Positions 1 to 6,092 of a DNA stretch of 9,832 bases are shown here, piece after piece. The notes below the pieces were generated by a model, which was not told the DNA's origin, did no database searches, and worked only from the letters and a program-made list of their open reading frames with translations. The first letter of the stretch is position 1, and each line of letters starts with the position of its first letter. A program made the translations under genes and the position numbers. Origin of the DNA: Alphaproteobacteria bacterium (lineage in GTDB: Bacteria; Pseudomonadota; Alphaproteobacteria; ATCC43930; CGMCC-115725); contig JASHUX010000237.1 in the NCBI GenBank assembly GCA_030039775.1, positions 1 through 9,832 of the forward strand, given 5' to 3'.

Positions 1-2
1 TC

Positions 3-680
3 GCCGCGCATTTCAAAGGCAAGCCGATCGCAATCATCGACGACAAGTCGACCTACGGCAAAGGCCTGGCCGACCAAACCCGCGCGACCCTCAACGCCGC
101 CGGAATCAAGGAGGCGCTGGACGAGTCGATCAATGCCGGCGACAAGGACTTCTCGGCGCTGGTCAGCAAGATGAAGCAGGCCGGCATCGCCGCCTATTTC
201 TACGGCGGCTATCACACCGAGGCCGGCTTGATCGCGCGGCAATCGAAAGAGCAGGGCTTGAGCGCCGTGCAGATCGGCGGCGACGCGCTCGCCACCGATG
301 AATATTGGAGCATCACCGGTACGGCGGGCGAAGGCAACCTGATGACCTTCACGCCGGAGCCGCGCGCCATCCCGCAGGCGCAGGGCGTGGTCGCCGAGTT
401 CAAACAGACAGGCTACGACCCCGAGGGCTATACGCTGTTCACCTATGCCGCAATGCAAGTGTTCGCCCAGGCGGCGCAGATGGCCGGCTCAACCAAGATC
501 GACGCGTTGTCGAAGGTCATGCACAGCACCAAATTCGATACCGTGCTGGGCACGCTCGGCTTCGACAATAAAGGCGACGTGATCGGCCTCGGCTACGTAG
601 TCTATGTCTGGCACAACGGCAAGCGGATCGAGCTCAGCCATAAGTCGGCGGCGCGCGGCAGCGTCCCGGCGCGAGACTAG
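3..680 (+). CDS. Branched-chain amino-acid type ABC transporter substrate-binding protein (LivJ/LivK family), 3' part
   Basis: The reading frame is open from the window edge, so the 5' end lies outside; 225 residues and the stop are visible. The frame reads through the ATG at 171 without a break, so that ATG is internal. Family features seen are the YGKGLAD segment early in the fragment, then an AGDKDFSALVSKMK-like segment, YFYGGY, and a C-terminal part with W-x-N-GK. These fit the second lobe of a periplasmic type I binding protein that hands leucine-like amino acids, amides or other small organic ligands to a LivHMGF-type permease. Full proteins have about 370-400 residues, so roughly 150 residues including the signal peptide are missing. 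The ligand cannot be read from the sequence, and no permease or ATPase gene is visible in this window. It converges on recA, with a shared terminator between them. Confidence 0.88.
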   Translation, partial: AAHFKGKPIAIIDDKSTYGKGLADQTRATLNAAGIKEALDESINAGDKDFSALVSKMKQAGIAAYFYGGYHTEAGLIARQSKEQGLSAVQIGGDALATDEYWSITGTAGEGNLMTFTPEPRAIPQAQGVVAEFKQTGYDPEGYTLFTYAAMQVFAQAAQMAGSTKIDALSKVMHSTKFDTVLGTLGFDNKGDVIGLGYVVYVWHNGKRIELSHKSAARGSVPARD

Positions 681-692
681 CGGCGGAAAAAG

Positions 693-725
693 AAACGGCG
701 CCGGGGGGACGACGGCGCCGTTTTT
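693..725. terminator. Bidirectional rho-independent terminator between the binding-protein gene and recA
   Basis: A perfect 11-bp stem pairs 693-703 (AAACGGCGCCG) with 713-723, leaving a 9-nt loop. On the plus strand it ends in a T run (721-725), serving the binding-protein gene that stops at 680. On the minus strand the stem is followed by a T-rich run (TTTCTTTTT, complement of about 695-687), serving recA, which stops at 745. It is the only structure in the 64-base gap, so one element probably ends both convergent transcripts. Confidence 0.85.
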
Positions 726-744
726 CAGTCACGTGTAACGCCGG

Positions 745-1827
745 TCAGTCGGCCGCTTCGCTGCCGCCCTCGCCGCCGCCCGACACCATCATGGCGTCGG
801 CCACAAGGCCGGCATTGGAGCGGATGGCCCGCTCGATCGCGTCACCCGTCTCGGGATTGTCCTTGAGATATTGCTTGGCGTTCTCGCGGCCCTGGCCGAT
901 GCGCTGGCCGTCATAGGAGAACCAGGAGCCCGATTTCTCGACGACGCCAGCCTGCATGCCGAGGTCGAGCAGCTCGCCGCGCTTCGAAATGCCCTCGCCG
1001 TACATGATGTCGAATTCCACCACCTTGAACGGCGGCGCCATTTTGTTTTTCACCACCTTAACGCGGGTCTGATTGCCGACCACTTGCTCCTTTTCCTTGA
1101 TCGAGCCGATGCGGCGAATGTCGAGCCGGACCGAGGCGTAGAATTTGAGCGCCTGGCCGCCGGTCGTGGTCTCAGGATTGCCGAACATCACGCCGATCTT
1201 CATGCGAATCTGGTTGATGAAGATCACGATAGTGCGCGACTTCGAGATCGAGCCAGTGAGCTTCCGCAACGCCTGGCTCATAAGCCGGGCGTGCAGGCCC
1301 ATATGGGAATCGCCCATCTCGCCTTCGAGCTCGGCACGCGGCACCAAGGCCGCCACCGAATCGACCACCAACACGTCGATGGCACCGGAGCGCACCAGCG
1401 TGTCAGCGATTTCGAGCGCCTGCTCGCCGGCGTCGGGCTGAGAGATCAGCAAATCCTCGACATTGCAGCCGAGCTTCCTGGCATAGACCGGGTCGAGCGC
1501 ATGCTCGGCATCGACAAAGGCGCAGGTGCCGCCCTGTTTTTGCGCTTCGGCAATGACCTGAAGGGCGAGGGTGGTCTTGCCCGAGCTTTCCGGCCCATAA
1601 ATCTCGACAATGCGGCCGCGCGGCAAGCCGCCGATGCCGAGCGCGATGTCGAGCCCTAGCGAGCCGGTCGAAACCACCTCCGTCTCGGTGGCGGCCTCGC
1701 GGGCGCCGAGCTTCATGATCGAACCCTTGCCGAAAGCCCGTTCGATCTGGCCTAACGCGGCATCCAGCGCCTTTTGCTTATCCATGGTTTCGCGATCCAA
1801 AAGGCGCAGAACTGCGGCCTGACTCAT
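745..1827 (-). CDS. recA: Recombinase RecA
   Basis: The protein has 360 residues, full length for the family. RecA forms an ATP-dependent filament on single-stranded DNA, carries out homologous pairing and strand exchange, and triggers LexA self-cleavage in the SOS response. Visible motifs are Walker [10 protein letters not shown] (78-86, with the catalytic lysine K84), the Walker B region VLVVDS (152-157), and the L2 DNA-binding loop region [19 protein letters not shown] (212-230). The C-terminal tail is acidic and Gly-rich ([11 protein letters not shown]), as expected for the autoregulatory tail. The start at 1827 is supported by an AGGGAG ribosome binding site (complement of 1835-1840); the internal Met15 would remove a short N-terminal extension typical of alphaproteobacterial RecA. 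The promoter and LexA box lie 70-100 bases upstream, and the bidirectional terminator follows. No recX or alaS follows within the window; the downstream neighbour is a convergent transporter gene. Confidence 0.98.
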   Translation of the reverse strand: MSQAAVLRLLDRETMDKQKALDAALGQIERAFGKGSIMKLGAREAATETEVVSTGSLGLDIALGIGGLPRGRIVEIYGPESSGKTTLALQVIAEAQKQGGTCAFVDAEHALDPVYARKLGCNVEDLLISQPDAGEQALEIADTLVRSGAIDVLVVDSVAALVPRAELEGEMGDSHMGLHARLMSQALRKLTGSISKSRTIVIFINQIRMKIGVMFGNPETTTGGQALKFYASVRLDIRRIGSIKEKEQVVGNQTRVKVVKNKMAPPFKVVEFDIMYGEGISKRGELLDLGMQAGVVEKSGSWFSYDGQRIGQGRENAKQYLKDNPETGDAIERAIRSNAGLVADAMMVSGGGEGGSEAAD

Positions 1828-1896
1828 GATCCCACTCCCTTATTCCATAGGGTTCCGACGCTTGCAACCGGCTCTATGTACCCGGTTTGTTCAGAT

Positions 1897-1925
1897 ACCT
1901 TATGTTCGTTTTTTGTTCTAGTCAA
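1897..1925 (-). promoter_or_regulatory. Predicted recA promoter
   Basis: On the minus strand TTGACT (complement of 1920-1925) is followed after 17 bases by TAAGGT (complement of 1897-1902). The -35 box is near consensus. The -10 box keeps T, A and the final T. The LexA box fills the spacer, so a bound repressor would block RNA polymerase. Transcription would begin near 1890, giving a leader of about 60 nt. Confidence 0.65.
1904..1918. promoter_or_regulatory. LexA (SOS) box, GTTC-N7-GTTC, of recA
   Basis: The plus strand reads GTTC at 1904-1907 and GTTC at 1915-1918, with seven bases (GTTTTTT) between. This direct repeat is the established LexA operator form in alphaproteobacteria, unlike the CTGT-N8-ACAG palindrome of enterics. 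It sits between the -35 and -10 boxes of recA, which explains damage-inducible recA expression. Confidence 0.85.
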
Positions 1926-2063
1926 CAAGGAAGTGTGGCGGATCCGGAAATTTTCGCAGAGCGCCGACCTCTTCACCGAAAAATGACCGCTTCCGACGCC
2001 GACCCGCCGCTTGGATCGCGTTACCATGGCGCCGCCGGAAAGACCGGAAAAGGGGAGGACACG

Positions 2064-2507
2064 ATGATTCGCCTATGGTCGCTGTTGGCGGTGTTGCTGC
2101 TGGCGACGCCAGTGCTCGCCGCGAGCCAAGAGCAGATGGACGCCAACAAGAAAACCGTCTGGGCGCTCTACGACGCCGCCTTCAACAAGAAGGACATGGC
2201 GCTGGCCCGCACCTATATGGGCCCGCACCATAAACAGCATAACCCGATGGCAAAGGATGACGTCGAGGGCTTGGCCGACTTTGTCGCGTACCTCAAGGCC
2301 AAGTCGCCCGGCTTCAAGGTCGAGCTATTGCGCGAGTTCGCCGACGGCGATTACGTCATCACCCATGTTTGGGGCCACAACGGACCGACCGATCGCGGCT
2401 TCATCGCCATGGACATATTCCGGCTCGAGAACGGCAAAGTCGTCGAGCACTGGGATTCGGTGCAGCCGATCCCGGAAAAGGCGATGAACACAAACGGGAT
2501 GAAATAA
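2064..2507 (+). CDS. Exported SnoaL/NTF2-like protein (COG4922-type)
   Basis: The protein has 147 residues. I chose ATG 2064 because a strong GGGGAGG site (2052-2058) lies five bases upstream and a clean signal peptide starts there; the open frame further upstream (from 1887) has neither. Residues 1-19 form the signal peptide: MIR, a Leu/Ala/Val-rich core, and a V-L-A cleavage motif at 17-19. The mature part resembles the small alpha+beta-barrel SnoaL-like family: W-x-LYDAAFNKKD near the N-terminus, HHKQHNP, then VWGHNGPTDRGFIAMDIFR and the closing GKVVEHWDSVQPIPE. Proteins of this type are often annotated as SnoaL-like or aldol-condensation-type enzymes, but substrates are rarely known and none is suggested here. 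It is divergent from recA and converges on the small gene ending at 2517, with nine bases between the stops. Export to the periplasm is inferred from the signal peptide. Confidence 0.85.
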   Translation: MIRLWSLLAVLLLATPVLAASQEQMDANKKTVWALYDAAFNKKDMALARTYMGPHHKQHNPMAKDDVEGLADFVAYLKAKSPGFKVELLREFADGDYVITHVWGHNGPTDRGFIAMDIFRLENGKVVEHWDSVQPIPEKAMNTNGMK

Positions 2508-2527
2508 CGGCGGCGTTTACGCCGCCG
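2508..2527. terminator. Hairpin shared by two convergent genes
   Basis: A perfect 8-bp GC-rich stem pairs 2508-2515 (CGGCGGCG) with 2520-2527 around a 4-nt loop. It starts immediately after the TAA at 2505-2507. Three of the four loop bases (2517-2519) are the stop codon of the minus-strand gene. No T run follows on the plus strand; on the minus strand a short T-rich tail (TTATTT) follows. It may end transcription leftward and only pause it rightward. Confidence 0.5.
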
Positions 2528-2723
2528 GCACGGGAAGCTTCGTCGGGTCGGCTGACCAGAACACGGTCACCGCCAGGGTCGGCACGCCGTCGAGCGAGCA
2601 ATAGGCGGTGCCGGTATGATGGATTGCGGCGCCGGGCGGCAGCGATTTCAGCCACTCGTTCATCGCCGTCTCCATCTTGGCGATATCGACGCTGTTGGTG
2701 CCGCGGAATATCTTCACTTCCAT
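2517..2723 (-). CDS. Small conserved-looking protein of unknown function, 68 residues
   Basis: I do not firmly recognise this protein. From ATG 2723 it has 68 residues with no signal peptide or membrane segment. The pattern is a beta strand (EVKIF), an amphipathic helix (VDIAKMETAMNEWLKSLP), then two strands (AAIHHTGTAYCS and TLAVTVFWS): a compact beta-alpha-beta-beta domain. This layout loosely recalls the small Cse60/DUF2758-type proteins, but that is only a resemblance from memory. ATG 2723 has a G-rich GGGGGA site five bases upstream. An alternative ATG at 2745 would add seven residues (MGLSLGD) plus Arg, and overlap the end of the upstream methyltransferase gene by eight bases; it also has an AAGGA site, placed rather close. 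Either start makes it the last gene of a two-gene unit with the MetE-like gene, suggesting a linked function. Confidence 0.7.
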   Translation of the reverse strand: MEVKIFRGTNSVDIAKMETAMNEWLKSLPPGAAIHHTGTAYCSLDGVPTLAVTVFWSADPTKLPVPAA

Positions 2724-2737
2724 CCGATCCCCCAAAC

Positions 2738-3886
2738 TCAGGCCCATAATTCCTTGGTCGCAAGCCGCGCGCCCTCGACCAGCGCTTCGAGCTTGGCCCA
2801 TTGAATCGAGGGATGCGTGCGTCGGGTGAAGGTGCCTTGCGCAAAGCCGCAATCTGTCGAGGCGATGACGCGGTCGCGCCCCACCAGCTTGGCGAGCCGC
2901 ACGATGCGCTCCGCCACGAGCTCCGGGTGCTCGACGATGTTGGTCGAATGCGTGACGACGCCCGGCAACAGCACTTTGTCCGGCGGCAGCTTCACCGTTT
3001 CCCACAGGCGCCATTCATGTTCGTGGCGCGGGTTCGCCATCTCGAGGGAGAAGCCGCCGACCTTGAGCTTGAGCACGAGATCGGCGATCGCCTTGAACGG
3101 CACGTCGGTCGTGTGCGGCCCGTTCCACGATCCCCAACAGACGTGATAGCGGATGCGGTCCTCGGGCAGGCCGGCGATGGCGTGGTTCAGCACCTCAATG
3201 CGGAACGCGACCCATCTAAGGTAGTCCGCCATGGTCCCGGGCGGCACGATGACGTCGTAGTACGTCGCGATATAGGCGTCGTCGATCTGCAGAATAAACC
3301 CGGCGTCGACGATCGCTTTATATTCGTGGCGTAGCGCTTCGCCCAGCGCCACGACGTAGTCCTCGTCGCTCTTGTAGTATTCGTCCTTGCGGTCGATGGC
3401 GACGCTCGAGGGGGCGACCGCAGGATAGAACGCGTCCGTGACGTTGACGCTGTTAAGCGCCGTCTTGAAGCGCGCGAGATCGGCCGCGAGCGCCGCGTGG
3501 CCCTTATAGGAGATCGGCCCGGTCACCGCCCAATTGGAGATGCCGATCATCTTTTGCGTTGGATCGTACTCGGCGTAGAACGCGGCAAAGTCGCGCCGGT
3601 CCTTGCCGTAGGTGGCGCGGGCGAACACGTCGGGCTTGGTGCTTGGGCGCGGTTCGAAGCCGGCGAGCCGTTCGAGGATATAGCGCGACCAGCTCAGATT
3701 CTTGCCGAACTCGCCGTCATTGAGGATATCGATGCCGATCTCCGCTTGATGGCGCACCACGTCGCGGACCGCCGTCGCCTTTGCCGCTTCCAGCGCTGTG
3801 GCATCGCCCTTCCGCTCCAACAGCGCCAGCAGTTCGGGCGGCCGGATCAGACTGCCGACATGGCTCGTCGGGATACGGTTGGGCAT
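2738..3886 (-). CDS. Single-domain cobalamin-independent methionine synthase-like (MetE C-terminal type) zinc methyltransferase
   Basis: The protein has 382 residues, about half of true MetE (about 750), and corresponds to its catalytic C-terminal barrel. Motifs in order are HVGSLIRP (9-16), NDGEFGK (56-62), LQIDDAY (199-205), HVCWGSWNGPH (248-258), LEMANPR (281-287) and ASTDCGFAQG (342-351). The four zinc ligands expected for the family are all present: H248, C250, E282 and C346. Members activate a thiol on zinc for alkyl transfer. Besides methionine synthase-like enzymes that use homocysteine, the group includes epoxyalkane:coenzyme M transferases of similar length, so the substrate is open. 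A true MetE role is less likely because the N-terminal half is absent. The start at 3886 has a strong AGGGAGGA site (complement of 3892-3899), five bases away. It leads into the 68-residue gene. Confidence 0.85.
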   Translation of the reverse strand: MPNRIPTSHVGSLIRPPELLALLERKGDATALEAAKATAVRDVVRHQAEIGIDILNDGEFGKNLSWSRYILERLAGFEPRPSTKPDVFARATYGKDRRDFAAFYAEYDPTQKMIGISNWAVTGPISYKGHAALAADLARFKTALNSVNVTDAFYPAVAPSSVAIDRKDEYYKSDEDYVVALGEALRHEYKAIVDAGFILQIDDAYIATYYDVIVPPGTMADYLRWVAFRIEVLNHAIAGLPEDRIRYHVCWGSWNGPHTTDVPFKAIADLVLKLKVGGFSLEMANPRHEHEWRLWETVKLPPDKVLLPGVVTHSTNIVEHPELVAERIVRLAKLVGRDRVIASTDCGFAQGTFTRRTHPSIQWAKLEALVEGARLATKELWA

Positions 3887-3919
3887 GGCAGTCCTCCCTT
3901 ATCGTTGCGTCATCCTAAC

Positions 3920-3949
3920 AAAAGAAAAGGCCGCCGGAACGGCGGCCTT
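3920..3949 (-). terminator. rpoH rho-independent terminator
   Basis: A perfect 10-bp stem pairs 3927-3936 (AAGGCCGCCG) with 3940-3949 around a 3-nt loop. Read on the minus strand, it lies about 20 bases past the rpoH stop and is followed by a T-rich run (TTCTTTTG). It separates rpoH from the MetE-like gene downstream on the same strand, so that gene needs its own promoter near or within this element. I saw no convincing -35/-10 pair there. Confidence 0.8.
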
Positions 3950-3970
3950 CGAAAAAGAGCGAGACAAAAT

Positions 3971-4852
3971 TTACGCCGCGACTAGGCGCTGGTTGTCCTG
4001 CCGCGTCAGCTGGTTCTGGGCGCGCATCGCGCGTTGCAGCTTGCCGAACGCGCGCACCTCGATCTGGCGGATGCGTTCGCGCGACACCGCGTAGCGATGG
4101 CTCAACTCCTCCAAGGTCATCGGCTCGTCCTGAATCCGTCGGGCGAAGATGATCTCGCGCTCGCGCGGCTTCAGTTGCTTCAGGGCGCCGTCGAGCAGGT
4201 GGCGGCGCAGGCGCGTCTCCTCCGCGTCGGCGATGCGCGCTTCCTGGTTCGGCCGCTCGTCGGGCAGCATCTCGAGCCATTCGCTGTCGCCCTCGATGCC
4301 CATCGGCGCGTTCAGCGACGTGTCGCCCGCGGCAAGCCGGCGATTCATCTCGACCACTTCGCCTTCCGGCACGTCGAGCTCGGTCGCGATCTGCGCTACC
4401 ACCTCGCGCGGCAGGTCGCCCTGCTCGAGCTCGGCCAACCGGCTCTTGATCCGGCGCAGATTGAAGAACAGCTTTTTCTGGGCGGCGGTGGTGCCCATCT
4501 TCACCAGCGACCACGAGTGGAGGATGTATTCTTGAATCGACGCGCGGATCCACCACAGGGCATAGGTGGAAAAGCGGAAACCGCGCGACGGGTCGAATTT
4601 CTCGGCCGCCTGCATCAGCCCGACATTCCCTTCGCTGACGAGGTCTGCCAGCGGCAGGCCGTAACCGCCATAGCCGCGCGCAATCTTGATGACGAGCCGC
4701 AGATGGCTGCCGATCAGATCGCGCAACGCCGCGGGATCGCGCTTGTCGCGCCACAGACGCGCCAATTCCTGTTCCCGCTCCGCCGTCAGCATCGGGAACC
4801 GCTTTGCTTCCTCGACCAGCCGTACCAGGCTGGTATCGATTCTTTGGTCCAT
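3971..4852 (-). CDS. rpoH: RNA polymerase heat-shock sigma factor RpoH (sigma-32)
   Basis: The protein has 293 residues, the usual length. It directs RNA polymerase to heat-shock promoters (chaperones, proteases). Domains in order are sigma region 2 (about 45-115, including LADLVSEGNVGLMQAAEKFDP), the -10 recognition segment FRFSTYALWWIRASIQEYI (92-110), the diagnostic RpoH box QKKLFFNLR (125-133) that separates it from RpoD/RpoS, and region 4 with the helix-turn-helix LEELSHRYAVSRERIRQIE (247-265). The start at 4852 has an AGGAGGT site (complement of 4860-4866) seven bases away. The region is monocistronic by appearance: its own terminator follows and about 290 noncoding bases precede it. 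Many alphaproteobacteria have two rpoH paralogues; I cannot tell which this is. Confidence 0.96.
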   Translation of the reverse strand: MDQRIDTSLVRLVEEAKRFPMLTAEREQELARLWRDKRDPAALRDLIGSHLRLVIKIARGYGGYGLPLADLVSEGNVGLMQAAEKFDPSRGFRFSTYALWWIRASIQEYILHSWSLVKMGTTAAQKKLFFNLRRIKSRLAELEQGDLPREVVAQIATELDVPEGEVVEMNRRLAAGDTSLNAPMGIEGDSEWLEMLPDERPNQEARIADAEETRLRRHLLDGALKQLKPREREIIFARRIQDEPMTLEELSHRYAVSRERIRQIEVRAFGKLQRAMRAQNQLTRQDNQRLVAA

Positions 4853-4872
4853 GTTTTAGACCTCCTCTTTCT

Positions 4873-4896
4873 CCTCCCTGTTGATCTCAGGGGAGG
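4873..4896 (-). promoter_or_regulatory. Hairpin in the rpoH leader beside the ribosome binding site
   Basis: In the rpoH mRNA the CU-rich segment CCTCCCCTG (complement of 4888-4896) pairs with CAGGGAGG (complement of 4873-4880) with one bulged C and a 7-nt loop. The purine-rich right arm ends seven bases before the true AGGAGGT site. The same CU-rich arm could instead pair with that site. A role in controlling rpoH translation is inferred. Confidence 0.4.
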
Positions 4897-4991
4897 CGCG
4901 GAACCCCATGGGAGCGAATTCCATCCGCTCCTCTTATACGAACGATCCAACCGAAATGATGATGCCACGGGTCAATTTGCCGCGATGCAGC

Positions 4992-5021
4992 ATAATAAAG
5001 GCCGCGGCCGCTCCGATTCAA
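4992..5021 (-). promoter_or_regulatory. Predicted rpoH promoter
   Basis: On the minus strand TTGAAT (complement of 5016-5021) and TATTAT (complement of 4992-4997, five of six matches to TATAAT) are separated by 18 bases. Transcription would start near 4985, giving a leader of about 130 nt. The spacer contains the perfect palindrome GGCCGCGGCC (5000-5009), a possible operator. This is a sigma-70 type promoter by sequence; no sigma-32 -10 box was seen. Confidence 0.5.
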
Positions 5022-5023
5022 GG

Positions 5024-5042
5024 ACTAATTCGGTACTAATTC
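5024..5042 (-). repeat. Direct repeat pair next to the rpoH -35 box
   Basis: ACTAATTC occurs at 5024-5031 and again at 5035-5042, an 11-base period (about one DNA turn), only two bases upstream of the predicted -35 box. This placement is typical of tandem activator half-sites. The binding protein is unknown. Confidence 0.45.
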
Positions 5043-5059
5043 CTGCGCTTCGACGATAC

Positions 5060-5076
5060 CAGAAATGTCAGAAATG
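5060..5076 (-). repeat. Second short direct repeat upstream of rpoH
   Basis: CAGAAATG occurs at 5060-5067 and 5069-5076, a 9-base period. It lies about 40 bases upstream of the predicted -35 box and just past the end of the SDR gene. It could be another protein site or a chance repeat. Confidence 0.3.
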
Positions 5077-5109
5077 CAGACCTATTCACGTCGATTTGAT
5101 CCCCTCAAA

Positions 5110-5129
5110 CGCCGGCAAAATTCCGGGCG
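5110..5129 (-). terminator. Weak possible terminator of the SDR gene
   Basis: An imperfect six-pair stem with one bulge (5110-5115 with 5123-5129) lies shortly after the SDR stop on the minus strand and is followed only by TTTGA. It is a poor intrinsic terminator; some transcription from the SDR gene may continue toward rpoH. Confidence 0.22.
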
Positions 5130-5140
5130 CCGATCTGCCC

Positions 5141-5854
5141 CTAAGCCCGGCTGGAGCCTCCGTCGAGCGGGACCACCGTGCCGGTGACGAACCGGTTGGT
5201 CATAAAAAACAGCACGATTTCGGCGATTTCCTCGGGCTGCGCGACGCGTTTTAACGGCACCCGTGACGCCGCGCCGTCGAGGAATTTCTTTTTCTGGTCC
5301 GGCCCGTATCGGTCCCACATCGGTGTGTCGACCGGGCCGGGCGAGACGGTATTGACCCGGACCGGGGCTAATTCCAAGGCGAGGCCGATCGACATGCGCT
5401 CCAGCGCGCCGTTGATCGCCGCGATGACCGATGCGCCCGCGGCCGGCCGCTGGCTCAATCCGCCCGAAACGAAGGTCAACGACCCGTCCTCGGCGATGGT
5501 GGCCGCCTTGGCGACGCGGAACGACGCCCAGAACTTGCCGTCCATGGCAGCTTGCGCGGCAGCGATGTCGAGTTCCTTGATCGAGCCGCGCCCGCCCGCG
5601 CCGGCGCTGATCACGACATGGTCCCACACCGCGCGGTCGGCGAAGAACTTGGCGACCGACGCGTCGCTAGTGGCGTCCAAGATCGCCGGTTCGACGCCAT
5701 GGCCGACCCGCTTGGCCGCGGCCGCCAACCGATCATGGTCGCGCGACGCGATCGTCACCTTGGCACCTGCCCCTGCCGCGAGCTTTGCCGTCGCCTCGCC
5801 CATGCCGGAACTGCCGCCCACCACCAGAACCCTCTTGCCGTCGAACCCGCCCAT
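5141..5854 (-). CDS. Short-chain dehydrogenase/reductase (SDR) family protein with altered active site
   Basis: The protein has 237 residues, a full-length classical SDR fold. Seen are VLVVGGSSGMGEA (9-21), the dinucleotide-binding loop; SRD at 37-39 after beta strand 2, compatible with NADP preference; ISAGAGG (82-88) in the place of NNAG; VSGG (129-132) with the serine of the active site (S130); and VRVNTVSPGPVDTPMW (165-180), a strongly conserved segment. The catalytic YxxxK is not present: by alignment to the following NGALERM, the Tyr position is I144 and the Lys position N148. The protein may therefore bind nucleotide without ordinary reductase chemistry, or use a different mechanism as in some divergent SDR groups. 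The start at 5854 has an AAGGGAG site six bases upstream. No adjacent pathway genes indicate a substrate. A promoter with a LexA-type box lies about 240 bases upstream. Confidence 0.85.
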   Translation of the reverse strand: MGGFDGKRVLVVGGSSGMGEATAKLAAGAGAKVTIASRDHDRLAAAAKRVGHGVEPAILDATSDASVAKFFADRAVWDHVVISAGAGGRGSIKELDIAAAQAAMDGKFWASFRVAKAATIAEDGSLTFVSGGLSQRPAAGASVIAAINGALERMSIGLALELAPVRVNTVSPGPVDTPMWDRYGPDQKKKFLDGAASRVPLKRVAQPEEIAEIVLFFMTNRFVTGTVVPLDGGSSRA

Positions 5855-6092
5855 CGTTTTCTCCCTTGATTTTCAGCGCCCGGTTCTAGCAGACCCAGCG
5901 CCACCGGAGTCGCCTGTTTATCACCTGTTTTTCCTGATAATTGGCTTCGTTCCGGAATTTTTAGGTTCCCTGCCTCCTCTCCCGCGTGGCGTGATCCGCC
6001 TGTTATCTGCTGGAAATCTACAAGACACCGGCGGCGGCGCCTGGTCGCCAGACACCGATGAACCGAACGAGTCCCGGCGCTAGGCGCTTTCT

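Noticed and set aside
1889..1907. GTTC at 1889-1892 with GTTC at 1904-1907 as a second recA operator
   Set aside because: The gap is 11 bases; spacing does not match the operator.
3915..4754. Minus-strand frame of 279 codons overlapping rpoH in another frame
   Set aside because: Arg/Ala/Gly-rich shadow of rpoH running through its terminator.
4901..4915. GAAC-N7-GAGC upstream of rpoH as an SOS box
   Set aside because: The second half-site has a mismatch (GAGC) and the sequence is not placed in a promoter spacer.
4786..4968. Possible upstream ORF overlapping the rpoH start
   Set aside because: It starts with GTG without a ribosome binding site and has no coding character; an accidental frame is more likely.
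4970..4975. TTGACC on the minus strand as an rpoH -35 box
   Set aside because: No acceptable -10 box 15-19 bases downstream; TATAAG occurs 31 bases away.
4034..5254. Long plus-strand open frame (406 codons) opposite rpoH and beyond
   Set aside because: It is antisense to rpoH, has low-complexity composition typical of the antisense strand of GC-rich genes, and no family motif.
5949..5968. Two GTTC half-sites in the intergenic region as another LexA box
   Set aside because: They are separated by 12 bases, not seven.
5178..6083. Plus-strand open frame covering the SDR gene and part of the gap
   Set aside because: Most is antisense to the SDR gene; the part in the gap has no ribosome binding site or recognisable domain.
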